NCBI GenBank assembly: GCA_015680905.1
Contig: CM027381.1
Coordinates: 54,440,501 to 54,504,500, forward strand
DNA from: Coptis chinensis
Lineage: Eukaryota > Streptophyta > Magnoliopsida > Ranunculales > Ranunculaceae
DNA length: 64,000 nucleotides
Direction of reading: 5' to 3'
Shown: positions 11,182-22,199 of the stretch, in pieces
How positions within the stretch are numbered: position 1 is the first letter of the stretch
Layout of the letters: the number at the start of each line of letters is the position of its first letter
Position numbers and translations under genes: made by a program
The notes under the pieces: model-generated
Told to the model about the DNA's origin: nothing
The model's database searches: none
The model's input: only the letters and a program-made list of their open reading frames with translations

Positions 11182-12570
11182 TGATAACCTATAAAAACTC
11201 TACTAGATTTCTCTAACCTTATTCTTACGGTATCAATTATTTTATTTCCTACTCTCACATATATATTTATGCCATACATATAGTACGGAATCGTTCCACT
11301 CTTAATCTATCAAGACTAAATAGAATCCAATTAATCAAACACAAGAAAACAATAGTGAGAGCAATAATTATGGATGTGAATTTATATAACGAGATAATAC
11401 TATCAATTGATCTTATACTAATATTAACTAAAGTAATTAAATATAGATGAATCAAGTATGGAGAAAGCTAGCGAGAGAATGAAATCCACTTTTAATTTCT
11501 TAACATGTTAACATAGATTTGTATAGAAAACCCTAGTCTAGATATTCTCACACAATGTTAAAATATAAACACTAGACCTTTAATGATCCCTAATTACTTT
11601 ATACTATCTCTAGTCATAAACTAATTAGCATGAGAGAAAGCTTGTTTCCATTCTCATGTCAAACTCACTATTATCTAGTTTAGGTTAAACTCTTCTTATC
11701 TCTTAGTCAAGAAAAACCTAAACTTAAAATCCTAAACAACAAATCTATACTAACAAATCAAGTCCTCTTAAGGCTTCATTCAAACTCCCTCTAATGGAAG
11801 TTTAGCTTTGATTCATGGGACTATCTTGAAAAAAAGAATGAAAAGAAGACATAATAGAAAGAGAAGCAATTGAATTGAGTAAACTAAAGCTTTTATTAAA
11901 AGGTTCTAATGGAGGCTACAAACTAAACTCATAAACTAAAACTAAAAAGGAGAGAGAGAGAGAGAACCCTAATTTATTCTAACTAATGGAAGGGAGAGAG
12001 ATAGTTTAGGGTTTTTATTCTCTTATATAATGATACAAAATCGTGCATGGGATTTTAGGCTAGGTTATAGACCCATAAATCAAGTCCATAACCCAATTGG
12101 TTGAATCTAAGACTTCCAATTCTGGTTGTGTTACTATAGCACGCATTTTCACCAAATTATACTACTTTGATCGAGTCAAGGCCTAGACCATTGGAAAGAG
12201 CTTTTTGAGCCAGTCATTTTGATATACAATGGGCCCAATTCCTAGGCCTGAGTCCAAAGATATGACCTTTTGAAGTTGTGTTGACTTTTCTTCAGCTCTC
12301 TAATCCGGTTTGACTTTCACTTAACAGTGTTGACTTGGGCTTTTTAAGGGCTTTTTCTCCATTAAACTTGGGATTTCTTCATGGAACTTTTCTAGCAATC
12401 ACTTTAGCTCATTTTAGCGCCTAATTAGTAATGAATTGACATTTATTCAACTCCGAAGCCTGAAATACTCAAAAGCACGTAATTAGTGATAAACCTATAT
12501 TATTAATAACATAATTGGCTAAATAGAAATACTATTAAATGATTTAAACTACAGTTTTGGGCTCTTATCA
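11182..12570 (-). repeat. 5' LTR of element B (1389 bp)
   Basis: It starts TGATAACC and ends TTTTGGGCTCTTATCA on the plus strand, with the same 6-bp inverted ends as the LTR of A. The terminal 400 bp (about 12170-12570) align with the LTRs of A, F, G and the solo copy at 44899, while the middle is unalignable by eye. A TATA-like ATTATATAAGAG (minus strand) occurs near 12020. Its right edge at 12570 is the insertion point in the LTR of C. Confidence 0.88.
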
Positions 12571-13003
12571 AGGTATATAAACAAAAAGCAAGGGAGAGAT
12601 AACTCATCAATTATCTTAGGATCCAAACCATTTGGTTTGTTTATTTTCTTGTCTTATTTTTCAATTCATGTCTTTAATTTCTTGTTATTTTATTTTATTT
12701 CAATCAACTTGTTATTTCCTTTTCTTTATTTCAATCAAACTTGTTATTTTTCATTTGTTTGAATCTTCAATCTTGTATGTTACTTCATTTCAATGTTTTA
12801 ATCAATCTTCCTTTCATGTTTTCAAGTCATTTCAATCAAACAATCAAAGCTTCCAAGTTCATTAGCTTAAAACCATTCTAATATTCAGGAGTCTACCTTT
12901 CTTCTTCATATCTCCTTCACTCAAAATCTAAACAATTTAGGATGAACCTCAACTCTTAATCTAAACTCTTTTAAAGTATAATCACTACAATATTAAAGCT
13001 TCA
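12571..13003 (+). repeat. 5' LTR of element C, 3' portion
   Basis: 433 bp matching the last 433 bp of the 3' LTR (30458-30890). It begins GGTATATAAAC, a likely TATA box for the LTR promoter, includes a TTGTTATTT-rich pyrimidine stretch, and ends CTTCA next to the PBS. The upstream part was separated by insertion of element B. Confidence 0.87.
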
Positions 13004-14431
13004 AATGGCGCCGCTGTTGGGGATTGAAAGAATGAGAGTGATTGGTTTAGAATCTAAGAAGGGAGCATCATTCTTACCTCTTAATTTCTATTTTTTTTTT
13101 TAAATTTTTAGTCATTTTATTTTTATTGTTTCTTAGTACTGTTTACTTTTTTTACAAATCAGGTTGTGGGACAACAAAGATGGAGAGGAGTTGAAGAAAT
13201 AAACAAAAAACCTATGTCCGTTCATCGGCGACCGATGGGCGACCGCGCGGGTGTGGCGAGGGGGACTGCCGGGCCACCTCAACATAAGTGTGTGCGATTT
13301 TTCCGAAGTCCAGTTCATTTGTGAAGAGTAGTTGTACTCCGAGCCCGAATTTTGTAATAGAGTAGAAGAAAACAGTGGAACTTGTTTGTAATAGTTAGTG
13401 ATAAAAAGAAAAAAAAACTTGATTTTTGATTGATTTCTTATGATGAACAGGAGTTAAACTTGGTTTAAGTTTAATACTTACCAAGGGATTAGGGTTTTAA
13501 TTGCCTTCGGAAGTTCAAGTGTGTGAGGCAAGTTGTGGATCATAGCTCACACACTGTGAATCAACTTGGTAATCAACACTCTAAGTCCAATTGACTCTAG
13601 TTAATTTAGGAGATTAATCTAAAACTAGTTAATTAGATTAGTATAATCTTAGTTTAGTTTTAAGTTTGAGCCCCTTGAAGGCAAAGTTGTATAAATTGTC
13701 AAAAACCCAACTTGTGGGCTTTTTAAGTGGGCCTTTATTTGTAACTTAAAACAGGGTAAAGCTCGAAAGATTGGGCCTGATTCTCAGATCAAGCGTCAAC
13801 CAACGTCGCTTTCTTCTCAAGTAGCGTGTAAGCATGACTTGAGAGGTAAATTCTAAACCTCCTCGAAGCCCAAGTAAGAGGATACTTGTGTGTTCAAGCA
13901 TACTTACGTGATTGTTTGATATTTATTTTCCGCACTGCAATTTACATTCGCGCATAAAGCTGAACCCAAGCTATAATAACCATTGGGAAGTCATTACCCA
14001 ATGTAGGTAAATTGGATATTGCTTGATTCTTGAAAGCCCTAGACCAAAAAAAAATTAAAATCAATCAACTAGAGCCCAAGTAGTCACGCTCCTCCAGAAA
14101 AGGACAAAAATATAGCCACGAGGATTTAGAGTAATCAGTTACCAGATTCCGGTGGACCAACTACCTTCCTCACTCCCCTCACCCAAATTCATCGTGAGTG
14201 AGATTCTTGGTAGCACACCACTTGGTGAAGTGACTACCTACTCTTCTGAAGCGTGTAGTAGAGCCATCCTAGTTACGCATCCAACTATTCCTCTGAATAG
14301 GGCATAGTAAAATATAGACCTAAAGCAATGTTTTCAAAACTCCATACCTGCAAAAATGAATTTCAATTGCTTGAGCATATATTGCACCGTTTGCGCATGT
14401 TAGGGTAGTTTTGGGGTCTTGATAAAAGTGT
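13004..14431 (+). other. Primer-binding site and leader of element C
   Basis: The PBS TGGCGCCGCTGTTGGGGA begins at 13006, right after the LTR, the arrangement and sequence type known for Athila elements. The remaining 1.4 kb holds no gene that I can support. Unlike the leaders of A and B it lacks the ~150-bp quasi-periodic block. Confidence 0.8.
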
Positions 14432-15650
14432 ATGATACTGCGTTCAGGCACTTCTAGTATTAGCGAGAATAAAACTTACTCACATAGGAGAGTTTGTCGA
14501 CCTAGACAATCTCCAGTTTCTAGTCCTCTAGCTGACGAAGAAATGCAAGCTGAAGAGCCTCTCTCCAACTTCTACACACCGTTGCAAGATGGTCCTCCAT
14601 CTTGTATATGCCTCACACCGCTTACAAGCGATTGTAGGATTCCACCGAACATGTTCAATCTTTTAACCATATTCCACGGGTTAGAACATGAGTTGTCATA
14701 CGAGCATCTACACCGGATACATGAAGTATGTAATACCTTTCATCACCCGGGTGTCACCGACGATCAGGTTAAGCTACGAGTGTTTCCTTTCACTCTAGCT
14801 GGTAAGAGTCACGCTTGGCTTCTCTCACAGAAGGCCGACTCTTTCGATACATGGGAAAAGGTTGTGTTCTCCTTCATGAAGAAGTACTTTCCGCCGAAGA
14901 AAACAGAAGAGATAAGAAGCAAGATACAATTCTTCAGACAAAGTTCGAGTGAGACATTTTCAAAAGCATAGGATATATTCTCTGACCTACTTCATTCATG
15001 TCCTCACCATAAACTAGAAAAATCAACTCTTGTCCAATGTTTCTTCAAAGGCTTTCTCCTAGAACACAAAGTAACCTTCAACATCAACTAGTGTACAAAT
15101 AGATAAGCCCACCGAAATAATGCTATCTGTCTTGCAATAGCAAACCCAAATCCTAGCATCCATGCAACAATCTTTGAACTTGTTATCCCAAGATAGAACC
15201 CAGAAAAGTTCATTACCATGCCAAAAATTTCAAAACCAAGAGATTAAGGCAGTCACAACGTTGCAATCTGGTAAAACTATTGACAACAAAGTAGTCTTAC
15301 CAGAAGACCCTGCACCTATAGAGGTAACCATTATAGTACCAAAACTGAAAATTGCAAACCAAATACATCCACATATTCTTAGCAATGTTCCAGTCCCTGA
15401 ACCATCAATTCCTCCACCTAACCCAGTTAGACAATACAAACTAAAGGCACCTTTTCTAGCTCGCCTAATGACACTGAAGGAGGATGAAAATTTTGATAAA
15501 ATCAGAGAAACATCCAAAAGCCTAACCATAAATCTGCCATTTCTCGATGCCATTAAACATTTACCCAAGCATGACAAGTTTCTTAAGGATATGTGCACCA
15601 ACAAAAGAAAAACTAACATTCCAAAAGATGACTTCCTTACAGAATAATTT
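14432..15650 (+). pseudogene. gag: gag of element C (broken)
   Basis: The open stretch starting MILRSGTSSISENKTYSHRR runs through the Athila gag core: PLSNFYTPLQDGP, FHGLEHELSYEHLHRIHEV, VFPFTLAGKSHAWLLSQ and FMKKYFPPKKTEEI. The C-terminal part (15162-15647) contains the linker AVTTLQSGKTIDNKV and NLPFLDAIKHLPKHDKFLKD, which precede protease in this lineage. It is diverged from the gag of A, B and F but clearly homologous. In the family it forms the nucleocapsid particle. It is broken. Confidence 0.85.
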
Positions 15651-15699
15651 TCATCCCTCACAGAGACCAACGGAATCATAAAATACAAAGATCCTGGTC

Positions 15700-16250
15700 G
15701 TCCTACCATCCCTTGCACTATAGGATCACAAGTACACCACCATTGCCTTGCTCGATCTTGGAGCAAGTGTTAACCTCCTTCCATACTACCTCTTTAAACA
15801 ACTCAGCTTCCACGAGCTTACACCTACCACCATGACATTGCAATTAGCCAACCGATCCATCAAATACCCAAAAGGAGTGGTCGAAAATGTGCTTGTCAAG
15901 GTTAAGGATTTTTACTACCCATGTTGATTTTGTTATCCTCGACATCGAAATTGATTATGATGCCATACCCATCATTCTAGGGCACCCATTCCTGGTAACT
16001 ACCAATGCCCTCATAAACTGTCGTAATGGATCTATGACCATGTCTTTCAGAAACCTCTCAGTAGAAGTCAATGTTTTCAAGATGAAGCAACAACAGATGG
16101 AAAAAGAGTTGGATGATGAAGTTAGTATGATAGACAGTGTAGTGCAAGAGTACTGTGACCGGACTTTCCCAGAAAATGAGGTGCATAAGTTCTTATCCTT
16201 CAGAGATTCAGAGTTCAATATGGATCAGTATAAAGAAAATACCTCAATAG
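15700..16250 (+). pseudogene. Retropepsin region of element C (broken)
   Basis: The active-site motif LDLGASVNLLP is encoded at about 15750, followed by MTLQLANRSIKYPKGVVENV, VILDIEIDYDAIPIILGHPF and INCRNGSMTMSFRNLSVEVN. This is the aspartic protease domain of Athila/Tat gypsy elements. The region after about 16100 is the variable linker toward reverse transcriptase, ending near 16390. The reading frame is not continuous with gag. Confidence 0.83.
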
Positions 16251-16380
16251 CATTGGAATCAGTTCCCTTATGTACTTCAGATGAAGAGTTACTTGAACAA
16301 AAAGAGACATCACCAGCCCAGGTATTTTCAATAGAAGAACAGGATCCTGTAGAGACATTGTTACCCACAACACCTACTCA

Positions 16381-17213
16381 TGCTCTTAAGCCTCTTCCTC
16401 ATGACCCAAAATATATCTATCTTGATACAGATGGTACAGATCCCATCATCATTTCATCCCACTTGTCAAAAAAGGAAGACGAGCGCTTGATTAGAGTGAT
16501 CCAAAAACACTGTTCTGCCATTGGTTGGTCTCTTGATGATATAAAGGGGATCGATCCAAAGATTTGCACCCACATGATTCACCTGGAAGAGAATGCCAAG
16601 ACCTCTAGAGAGCCACAACGCCGGTTAAATCTAGCTATGAAAAAGGTAGTAAGGGCAGAGATCCTGAGATTACTAGATGCTGGAATCATTTACGCCATAT
16701 CTGATAGTGAATGGGTCAGCTCTATTTATAAAGTGCCAAAGAAATCTGGGATTACTATGGTCTGTAATGAGGAAGGAGAATTAATTCCAGCACGTATTCC
16801 CATCATGTGGAGGATTTGTATTGATTACCTGAAGCTGACTGCCGTCACCATGAAAGATCATTTTCCCTTGCCATTTATAGATCAGATGTTTGAACGTTTA
16901 GCAGGACATGCTTATTACTGTTTATTGGATGGTTATTCAGGGTACTTTGAGATTTTAATTGATGAATCAGATCAAGAGAAGACTACCTTCACTTGCCCTT
17001 TCGGAACATATGCCTATGCACGCATGCCCTTCGGTCTTTGCAATGCACCTGCCACATTTCAACGCTACATGCTACACATTTTTAGTGATATGGTAAAGAG
17101 ATTCATGGAAGTGTTAATGATGATTTTTCCCTTTATGGAGATTCTTTTGATGATTGCTTATCCAACCTATCCAAAGTACTGACGTGTTGTCAGGAAAAGA
17201 ATCTGGTCCTTAA
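16381..17213 (+). pseudogene. Reverse transcriptase of element C, N-terminal part (interrupted)
   Basis: Typical gypsy reverse transcriptase text: YIYLDTDGTDPIIIS, IGWSLDDIKGIDPKICTHMI, EILRLLDAGIIYAISDSEWV, the palm block WRICIDYLKLTAVTMKDHFP and the PFGLCNAPATFQR motif. The domain is interrupted at 17213 by the PIF/Harbinger element, with 3-bp duplication TAA, and the family text resumes on the far side at 24754. In the living family it copies the RNA into DNA in the particle. Broken. Confidence 0.9.
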
Positions 17214-17229
17214 GAGCATTTGCAATGCA
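17214..17229 (+). repeat. Left terminal inverted repeat of the PIF/Harbinger element
   Basis: GAGCATTTGCAATGCA, preceded by the target duplication TAA (17211-17213). A second TGCAATGCAGGGTGATA at 17282 repeats the inner part of the end (TGCAATGCAGGTGATA). Confidence 0.95.
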
Positions 17230-17372
17230 GGTGATAGAGAGGGGGTAGTGAAAACTATCACCTACTTGGGTCCAAAACTGCTGTGCAATGCAGGGTGATA
17301 ATGAAGGTGATAATTTTCCCCAGTTCAAAACGAGGTGAAACCTTCCACCGAGTTTTTCATCGACTTGTTAAC

Positions 17373-17437
17373 CGGACGGGATGTTGGATTCCGATGCGGA
17401 TTACAAAAAATCCGGGCGGAATCCAACATCCCGTCCG
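17373..17437. repeat. Subterminal hairpin made of two palindromic motifs
   Basis: A perfect 21-bp inverted repeat (17373-17393 with 17417-17437) separated by 23 bp. Each arm is a variant of the GACGGGATGT palindrome that recurs at 21300, 21337, 24520, 24557 and 24596. By analogy with the family, this may be a binding site for the Myb-like ORF1 protein or transposase; that is inference. Confidence 0.85.
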
Positions 17438-17606
17438 AGTCCTAACGGCTAGTTTACCAACGGTCAAAAGTCGGAAACGGTCAAAACGGTCAAAATAAAA
17501 ACTTTGGTATATATACAACATTTGTTTCATTTCAACTCACACTTCCAACAATCAGAACTTCATATTTCTTCTTCTTTAAAATCAGTTCTTAAAAACCAAA
17601 TATCAA

Positions 17607-18716
17607 ATGGCATCAACTCAAGCATCTCAAGCAAGTGGTAGCACTCAAGCAAAAGCGTAGAGCTCACTTTAGCATGTCCGATGATCAAGCTCTATGTCTT
17701 GCTTGGATATAAATTAGTGAAGACTCTATTGTTGGTGCTTTCCAAAATGCAAAAGGATTTTGGAATCGTGTAACAAACGAAGTTCAATCAAGCATGGGTC
17801 GGATAGGTCTCCCGATTCAATTAGCGGAAGGTGGAAATATATTTCAAAAAATGATGAACAAATTTGTTGCAATTGTGAAATCGTGGAGGCTCGACATGCA
17901 AGTGGTACAACAATACAAAGCCGGGTAATTACAACGTTGTCAATTTGGAATTTATTAATTATCTTAGTCTTAGTCTAATTATTTCCGTCTTCGTCTAATT
18001 ATCTTAGTGTATTTATTATTTCCATTTTAGTCTTAGTCTAATTATTATCTTAGTCTAATTATTATTGCAGTTTAATTATCTTAGTCCTAGTGATTATTTT
18101 AGTCTAATTACCACCATTTTTTTTTTAGTTGTCCGAGGCAAGGATGACGTACCAACTACAAGAAAAATCGGCTTTTTCACTTGATCATTGTTACGTTATA
18201 CTCAAGGATAATCCAAAGTGGAGTAACGTTTTTGAGGCAAGGTCAAGCCGCCCCACAAAGGGAAAAGGTCGCAAAAATGATGGTGAAGATTCAACTTCTA
18301 ATTCACCAAGTATTGGTGGAGTTGAATTGGAGGGTTCTCAAGAAATAGAGCGTCCAAAAGAAATGGAGCGTCCTCTTGGATCGAAGAAAGCCAAGTCCAA
18401 AAGGAACCAAGAAAAATCAATTGGTATGTTGGAGGGTTACTTTACACGTTTAGAGGATACATTTTCACAGGATGCAAATGAAACACAAAAATGCTTAGAA
18501 CTTAGGGAAAGGGAACTTGCATATGGTCAAAGAACTGTGATGGCAAGAGAAGAAAAAAATCGGATTCAAGCAGAAAAAAATCAGGTTCAATTGGAAAAAA
18601 ATCGGCTTCAAAAGATGCAATATGAAGCTAAGATTTTAGCGACCCGATACAAGTGTCCTCCATCCCGATACCGCTCTTATAATCGAAAGCAACAACAAGC
18701 TGAAATACGTCTTTGA
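17607..18716 (+). pseudogene. Myb/SANT-like ORF1 protein of PIF/Harbinger element, two exons
   Basis: Start MASTQASQASGSTQ at 17607. Exon 1 encodes the trihelix/Myb-like block (FSMSDDQALCLAW, then GAFQNAKGFWNRVTNEV, then RSPDSISGRWKYISK in another frame). A GTAATT donor at 17925 and a pyrimidine tract ending in AG at 18127-18128 define a 204-bp intron. Exon 2 (18129-18716) is fully open: KSAFSLDHCYVILKDNPKW, then a charged region with ERPLGSKKAKSKRNQEK and a Q/E/K-rich coiled coil (EKNRIQAEKNQVQLEKNRLQ), typical of NAM-associated C-terminal domains in PIF ORF1 proteins. In rice Ping-type systems ORF1 is required with transposase for movement. Exon 1 has two in-frame stops (around 17660 and 17710) and a frameshift between about 17810 and 17845, so the gene is decayed. 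Confidence 0.85.
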
Positions 18717-19288
18717 ATGGGGAAGGGCTAGAGGTGGTTCTAGCTCTAACTAAGCTTATGTATTTTAATTATCTAGTATTTTATTTTAATTAAAGCACTA
18801 TGTATTTTAATTAATACACTATGTATTTTAATTTCACTGTCTTTTTAATTAATGCACTATGTATTTTAATTTTATTGTATTTTTAATTAATGAACTATGT
18901 ATTTTTATCTAACTGTTTTTTTTTAATTAATGCACTATGTATGTTCTGTCCAATATAATTATTTTCATAGAAATACAATTACCAATAAAATTAAAATACA
19001 TTGTAATATAGTTCATTAAAATACAACTGATTAAATACGTTGGAACTACATAGGAAATACATTAGGAAATACATAGGAAATACGTTGGAACTACATAGGA
19101 AATACATTAGGAAATACATAGGAAATACATTAGGAAATACATAGGAACTACATAGGAAATACATTAGGAACTACATAGGAAATACATTAGGAACTACATA
19201 GGAAATACATAGGAAATACATAGGAAATACGTTGGAACTTAATAGTTCACGTTAGGAAATACATAGGAAATACATTTTCATTTCCATT
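18717..19288. repeat. Intergenic stretch with short tandem repeats
   Basis: No gene. From 18770 to 18940 a unit like GCACTATGTATTTTAATT recurs about five times. From about 19035 to 19275 a second unit built from ACATAGGAAATACATTAGGA is repeated a dozen or more times with variants. It lies between the convergent 3' ends of ORF1 and the transposase. Confidence 0.85.
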
Positions 19289-20780
19289 TTAAATTTCGCC
19301 TCCTTCTCCCTCATCTGGATCCGACCAATTTGGATCATAAATTGGTACCGGATCTGCTGTTTCTTCAATGCCAGTCCAATTAAAAACATGTTCAACTAAG
19401 TCCTTTTGAAGATTAGTATGTGTAACTTCATTTCTGATCTTATTTCTTGCTTCAATCATCTGATAGACAAAATGAAAACCATCATCTTCCCGAAAAGAGC
19501 AGGTATTGTTTCTTTCCTCGACCTTTCCAATTCCAAACTCCACTTTCACGCTCATTCTCAACAATCATATTATGCATTATAATGCATGCCTTCATTATAT
19601 CTCCAAGAACAACAACACTACTGACAACAACGCAGAAGCCTTAACAATATGCCATCGTGCCTGCAAAACTCCAAACGTCCTTTCAACATCCTTTCTTGCA
19701 GCTTCTTGACGTTGAGTAAAGATCTTTTCATGCTTATTTCTTGGATAACGAATGGCTTGAACAAATGTGCCCCATTTTGGGTAAATACCATCAGCAAGAT
19801 AATATCCCATATCATAGTCATTACCATTCACATTAAATGCAACAGCAGGAGCCTCACCTTGCTCTAATGATTCAAAAACATGAGAACGATGAAGCACGTT
19901 AATGTCATTATGCGAACCTGGTAGGCGAAGAAGCAATGCCAGATCCAACAATGTTTGTCTGCAACGGCTTCAAGTATCAAAGTTGGTTCCTTCTTGTACC
20001 CTACATGTGTTCCAGCCCATCCACTTGGGCAATTCTTCCACACCCAGTGCATACAGTCGATTGATCCAAGCATTCCTGGAAAACCCCTTGCCGCATTTTC
20101 AGCTAATATCCTAGCAGTGTCTGCCTTAGTTGGTCGTCTCAAGTACTCTTCCTCAAACGCCGTGATAATTGCCTTGCACCAACGCTTCATAGATACATTT
20201 GCTGTGGAATCTCCAATTTGTAAATACTCATCCGTTGAATCAGAAGAACTACCAGTTGCTAATTGTGCAACTGCAGCTAGTCCCTTTTGTAACCCGAAAT
20301 TGCTTGCCGAATCCAATCCATCCACCTTGTCTTTAAAGTAATCGTCGAATGATGCAACAAGATGCAACATATACATAAAAGCTCTCTTGTCATCCCTGTA
20401 CCTTCGCCTAAACTTATGAGGAGGCCACCTACAAGGTGTTGTGAAGTAATCCCTCATTATCTTTTGTTTACTGAAATCACCACCATCTCTAAACGTGTAC
20501 TCTCTGCCCTTCACAGATCCACCGCGTTTGTCTGTATCCACATCTTCAATTTCAATGGCTGCTTGAGTCATTAATGCCCCACAGTGGATAATAACTGCAA
20601 CCTCCTCCTCCTCCTCCTCCTTCGCCTCATCATATCATTATGCTCATCTCTTACTCTTTCCATGTAGTCATCTTCAGCAGAAGTACCAGAAGACCGACCG
20701 GTGAAACCAGAAGACGAACTATTACTACTAGATCCTCCCCATAACCTTTGGTTATATGCAATTCTTTCTTCTCTAGACAT
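19289..20780 (-). pseudogene. PIF/Harbinger DDE transposase (frameshifted)
   Basis: Start MSREERIAYNQRLWGG at 20780 with a serine-rich N-terminus and an arginine run. The main body (20571-19864) contains the N-terminal helix-turn-helix-like part and the first catalytic aspartate in GFPGMLGSIDCMHWVWKNCP. The second aspartate is in MGYYLADGIYPKW and the glutamate in ARKDVERTFGVLQARW (19951-19595). The C-terminal tail EVTHTNLQKDLVEHVFNWTG is the family ending (19564-19289). All three DDE residues remain. Frame changes occur near 20572, near 19950-19870, near 19600 and near 19480, so the protein is not made as one chain. Length if intact would be near the usual 430-500 residues. In the family it cuts and re-inserts the element at TTA/TAA. 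Confidence 0.9.
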
Positions 20781-20906
20781 TTTTCCTATTTTTAGCTTGG
20801 TTGTGGGGAAGAAGATGGCTGTGTTGTTTGTTTGATCTAAAAGAAAGAAGAGTAAAACGAAATATGAAAGGTAAGGTCACATATGATAAGGTCACATGTG
20901 ATACTT

Positions 20907-21239
20907 CGATTTTGGTCCACTTACCAATTGACAACACATTTTATTAGATTTTTGTTCACTCTCCAAGTGACAACACATTGTCTCTAAATGTCTATCCAAA
21001 TGTACCCTCAATAATTCCGATTTTGGTCCACTTACCAATTGACAACACATTTTATTAGATTTTTGTTCACTCTCCAAGTGACAACACATTGTATCTAAAT
21101 GTCTATCCAAATGTACCCTCAATAATTCCGATTTTGGTCCACTTACCAATTGACAACACATTTTATTAGATTTTTGTTCACTCTCCAAGTGACAACACAT
21201 TGTATCCAAATGTCTATCCAAATGTACCCTCAATAATTC
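20907..21239. repeat. Three 111-bp tandem repeats upstream of the transposase
   Basis: Units start at 20907, 21018 and 21129 with CGATTTTGGTCCACTTACC and are nearly identical. They lie 130-460 bp upstream of the transposase start codon and so in its promoter region. Because 111 is a multiple of three, one minus-strand frame stays open through all copies, which makes an artefactual 117-residue ORF. Each unit also contains the internal half-repeat GACAACACATT twice. Confidence 0.93.
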
Positions 21240-21299
21240 CTCCATAAAATTGCATTATTTGGAATAGTAAAATGTGCAGGGAGGAGGGCTTAAAAACCA

Positions 21300-21357
21300 G
21301 ACGGGATGTTACATTCCGTCTCGGTCAAAAACCCGTGACGGGATGTTACATTCGCCC
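21300..21357. repeat. Internal pair of GACGGGATGT palindromes
   Basis: Two copies (21300-21320 and 21337-21357) of the 21-bp motif that otherwise marks the subterminal regions. They are followed at 21401-21415 by AACTTCACCTTGTGC, close to the text just inside the true right end (AACTTCACCTTGTTTTTCACC at 24649). This block therefore looks like a degraded second right end, located between the transposase and the PMD gene. Confidence 0.75.
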
Positions 21358-21754
21358 TCGGCATCCCCATACACTATTCTGTCGAGGAACCTCCGCCGAA
21401 CTTCACCTTGTGCAAAAATGAGTGATATTCCAAACTAAAAATTTTCTGTTTCAACAAAAACAGGAAATGAGTGAAACAAATATGAAACGAGTGAAACGAA
21501 TGTGAAACGAGCGAAACGAATGTTCCATTTTTGGAAACATACGAACTTATAAATTTTTAATTTTTTTTGGCCATAACCTCATTTGTTTTATTGACATATT
21601 CATATCAAAAACCTGCTAATATACTTTGAAAATAATAAATAAGACAAACAACAATCATGAACAACACCCAAGTCTAACACGTAAAACTCGGTAAAAACTA
21701 ACTTATAATTTCTAAAAAAAAATTGGACATAACCTCCTTTGTTTAATGACATAT

Positions 21755-22060
21755 TCATATCCAAAACTCATCAAAGAAAAACCTGCTAATCAAAAATTCA
21801 TTACAAACAACAATCCCAAACGCCATAAGACAAGTAATGGCTATACGTTTATTACAAACTACAAAAAAATATTCCATCGAGACCTCCTCCCCCCTACGAG
21901 AAGGCTCGGTCGAAGAGCTCTCCCCCCTACGTCGTTGTCGCCTCTCTGGTTGAGCTTGAGCTTGAGGTACTCCACTTCCAGCATTCTCCAACTCTTGCAC
22001 ACGCCTCAAGCCGCAAAGTTCGACACGTTCTTCTTGTAAGTACTCAAAACTGCGGCAGAG
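21755..22060 (-). pseudogene. Possible C-terminal exon of the PMD gene
   Basis: An 84-residue frame starting MRRVQELENAGSGVPQAQAQ with basic residues (PERRQRRRGESSSTEPSRRG) lies directly downstream of the PMD core. A short coiled-coil-like VQELE stretch followed by a low-complexity tail is a common ending of PMD and related plant proteins, so it may be the final exon. It could also be chance; the second half (VCNKRIAITCLMAFGIVV) looks non-coding. Confidence 0.35.
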
Positions 22061-22199
22061 GACTCCATGAAGGACTCACGCGATGGCATAACCGAGAGAG
22101 AGTGTAGTTAAGGAGCTCGACCTTACTTCATCCCGTTTAACAAAACAAATGCAAGTTAGGGGTTATAGTGAATACTAATAATAACAAATCATAAATAAA

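Larger units (their letters stand above)
7593..12570 (-). mobile_element. Athila-lineage retrotransposon B, 5' part (broken)
   Basis: In element order this has LTR 11182-12570, PBS, leader, gag 9875-8545 and protease 7996-7652, and it stops at the CACTA-like terminus at 7592. Reverse transcriptase, integrase and 3' LTR are not found to the left. The right edge lies directly against the remaining part of the 5' LTR of element C, so B inserted into that LTR. B is therefore younger than C. Element A is its nearest relative in the window. There are several breaks, so it is a fossil. Confidence 0.86.

Noticed and set aside
12632-12865. 77-residue frame rich in F, L and S
   Set aside because: Pyrimidine-rich LTR sequence of C, repeated at 30535-30768; low complexity, not a gene.
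15230-15766. 178-residue minus-strand frame opposite the gag/protease of C
   Set aside because: Shadow of the real plus-strand coding text; its translation shows no domain.
19447-20574. Several plus-strand frames up to 128 residues
   Set aside because: Shadows of the minus-strand PIF/Harbinger transposase, which has the DDE residues and family C-terminus.
20892-21245. A 117-residue open frame with three identical 37-residue units
   Set aside because: It is the by-product of the 111-bp tandem repeat (a multiple of three) in the promoter of the transposase; no known repeat protein and no sensible start context.
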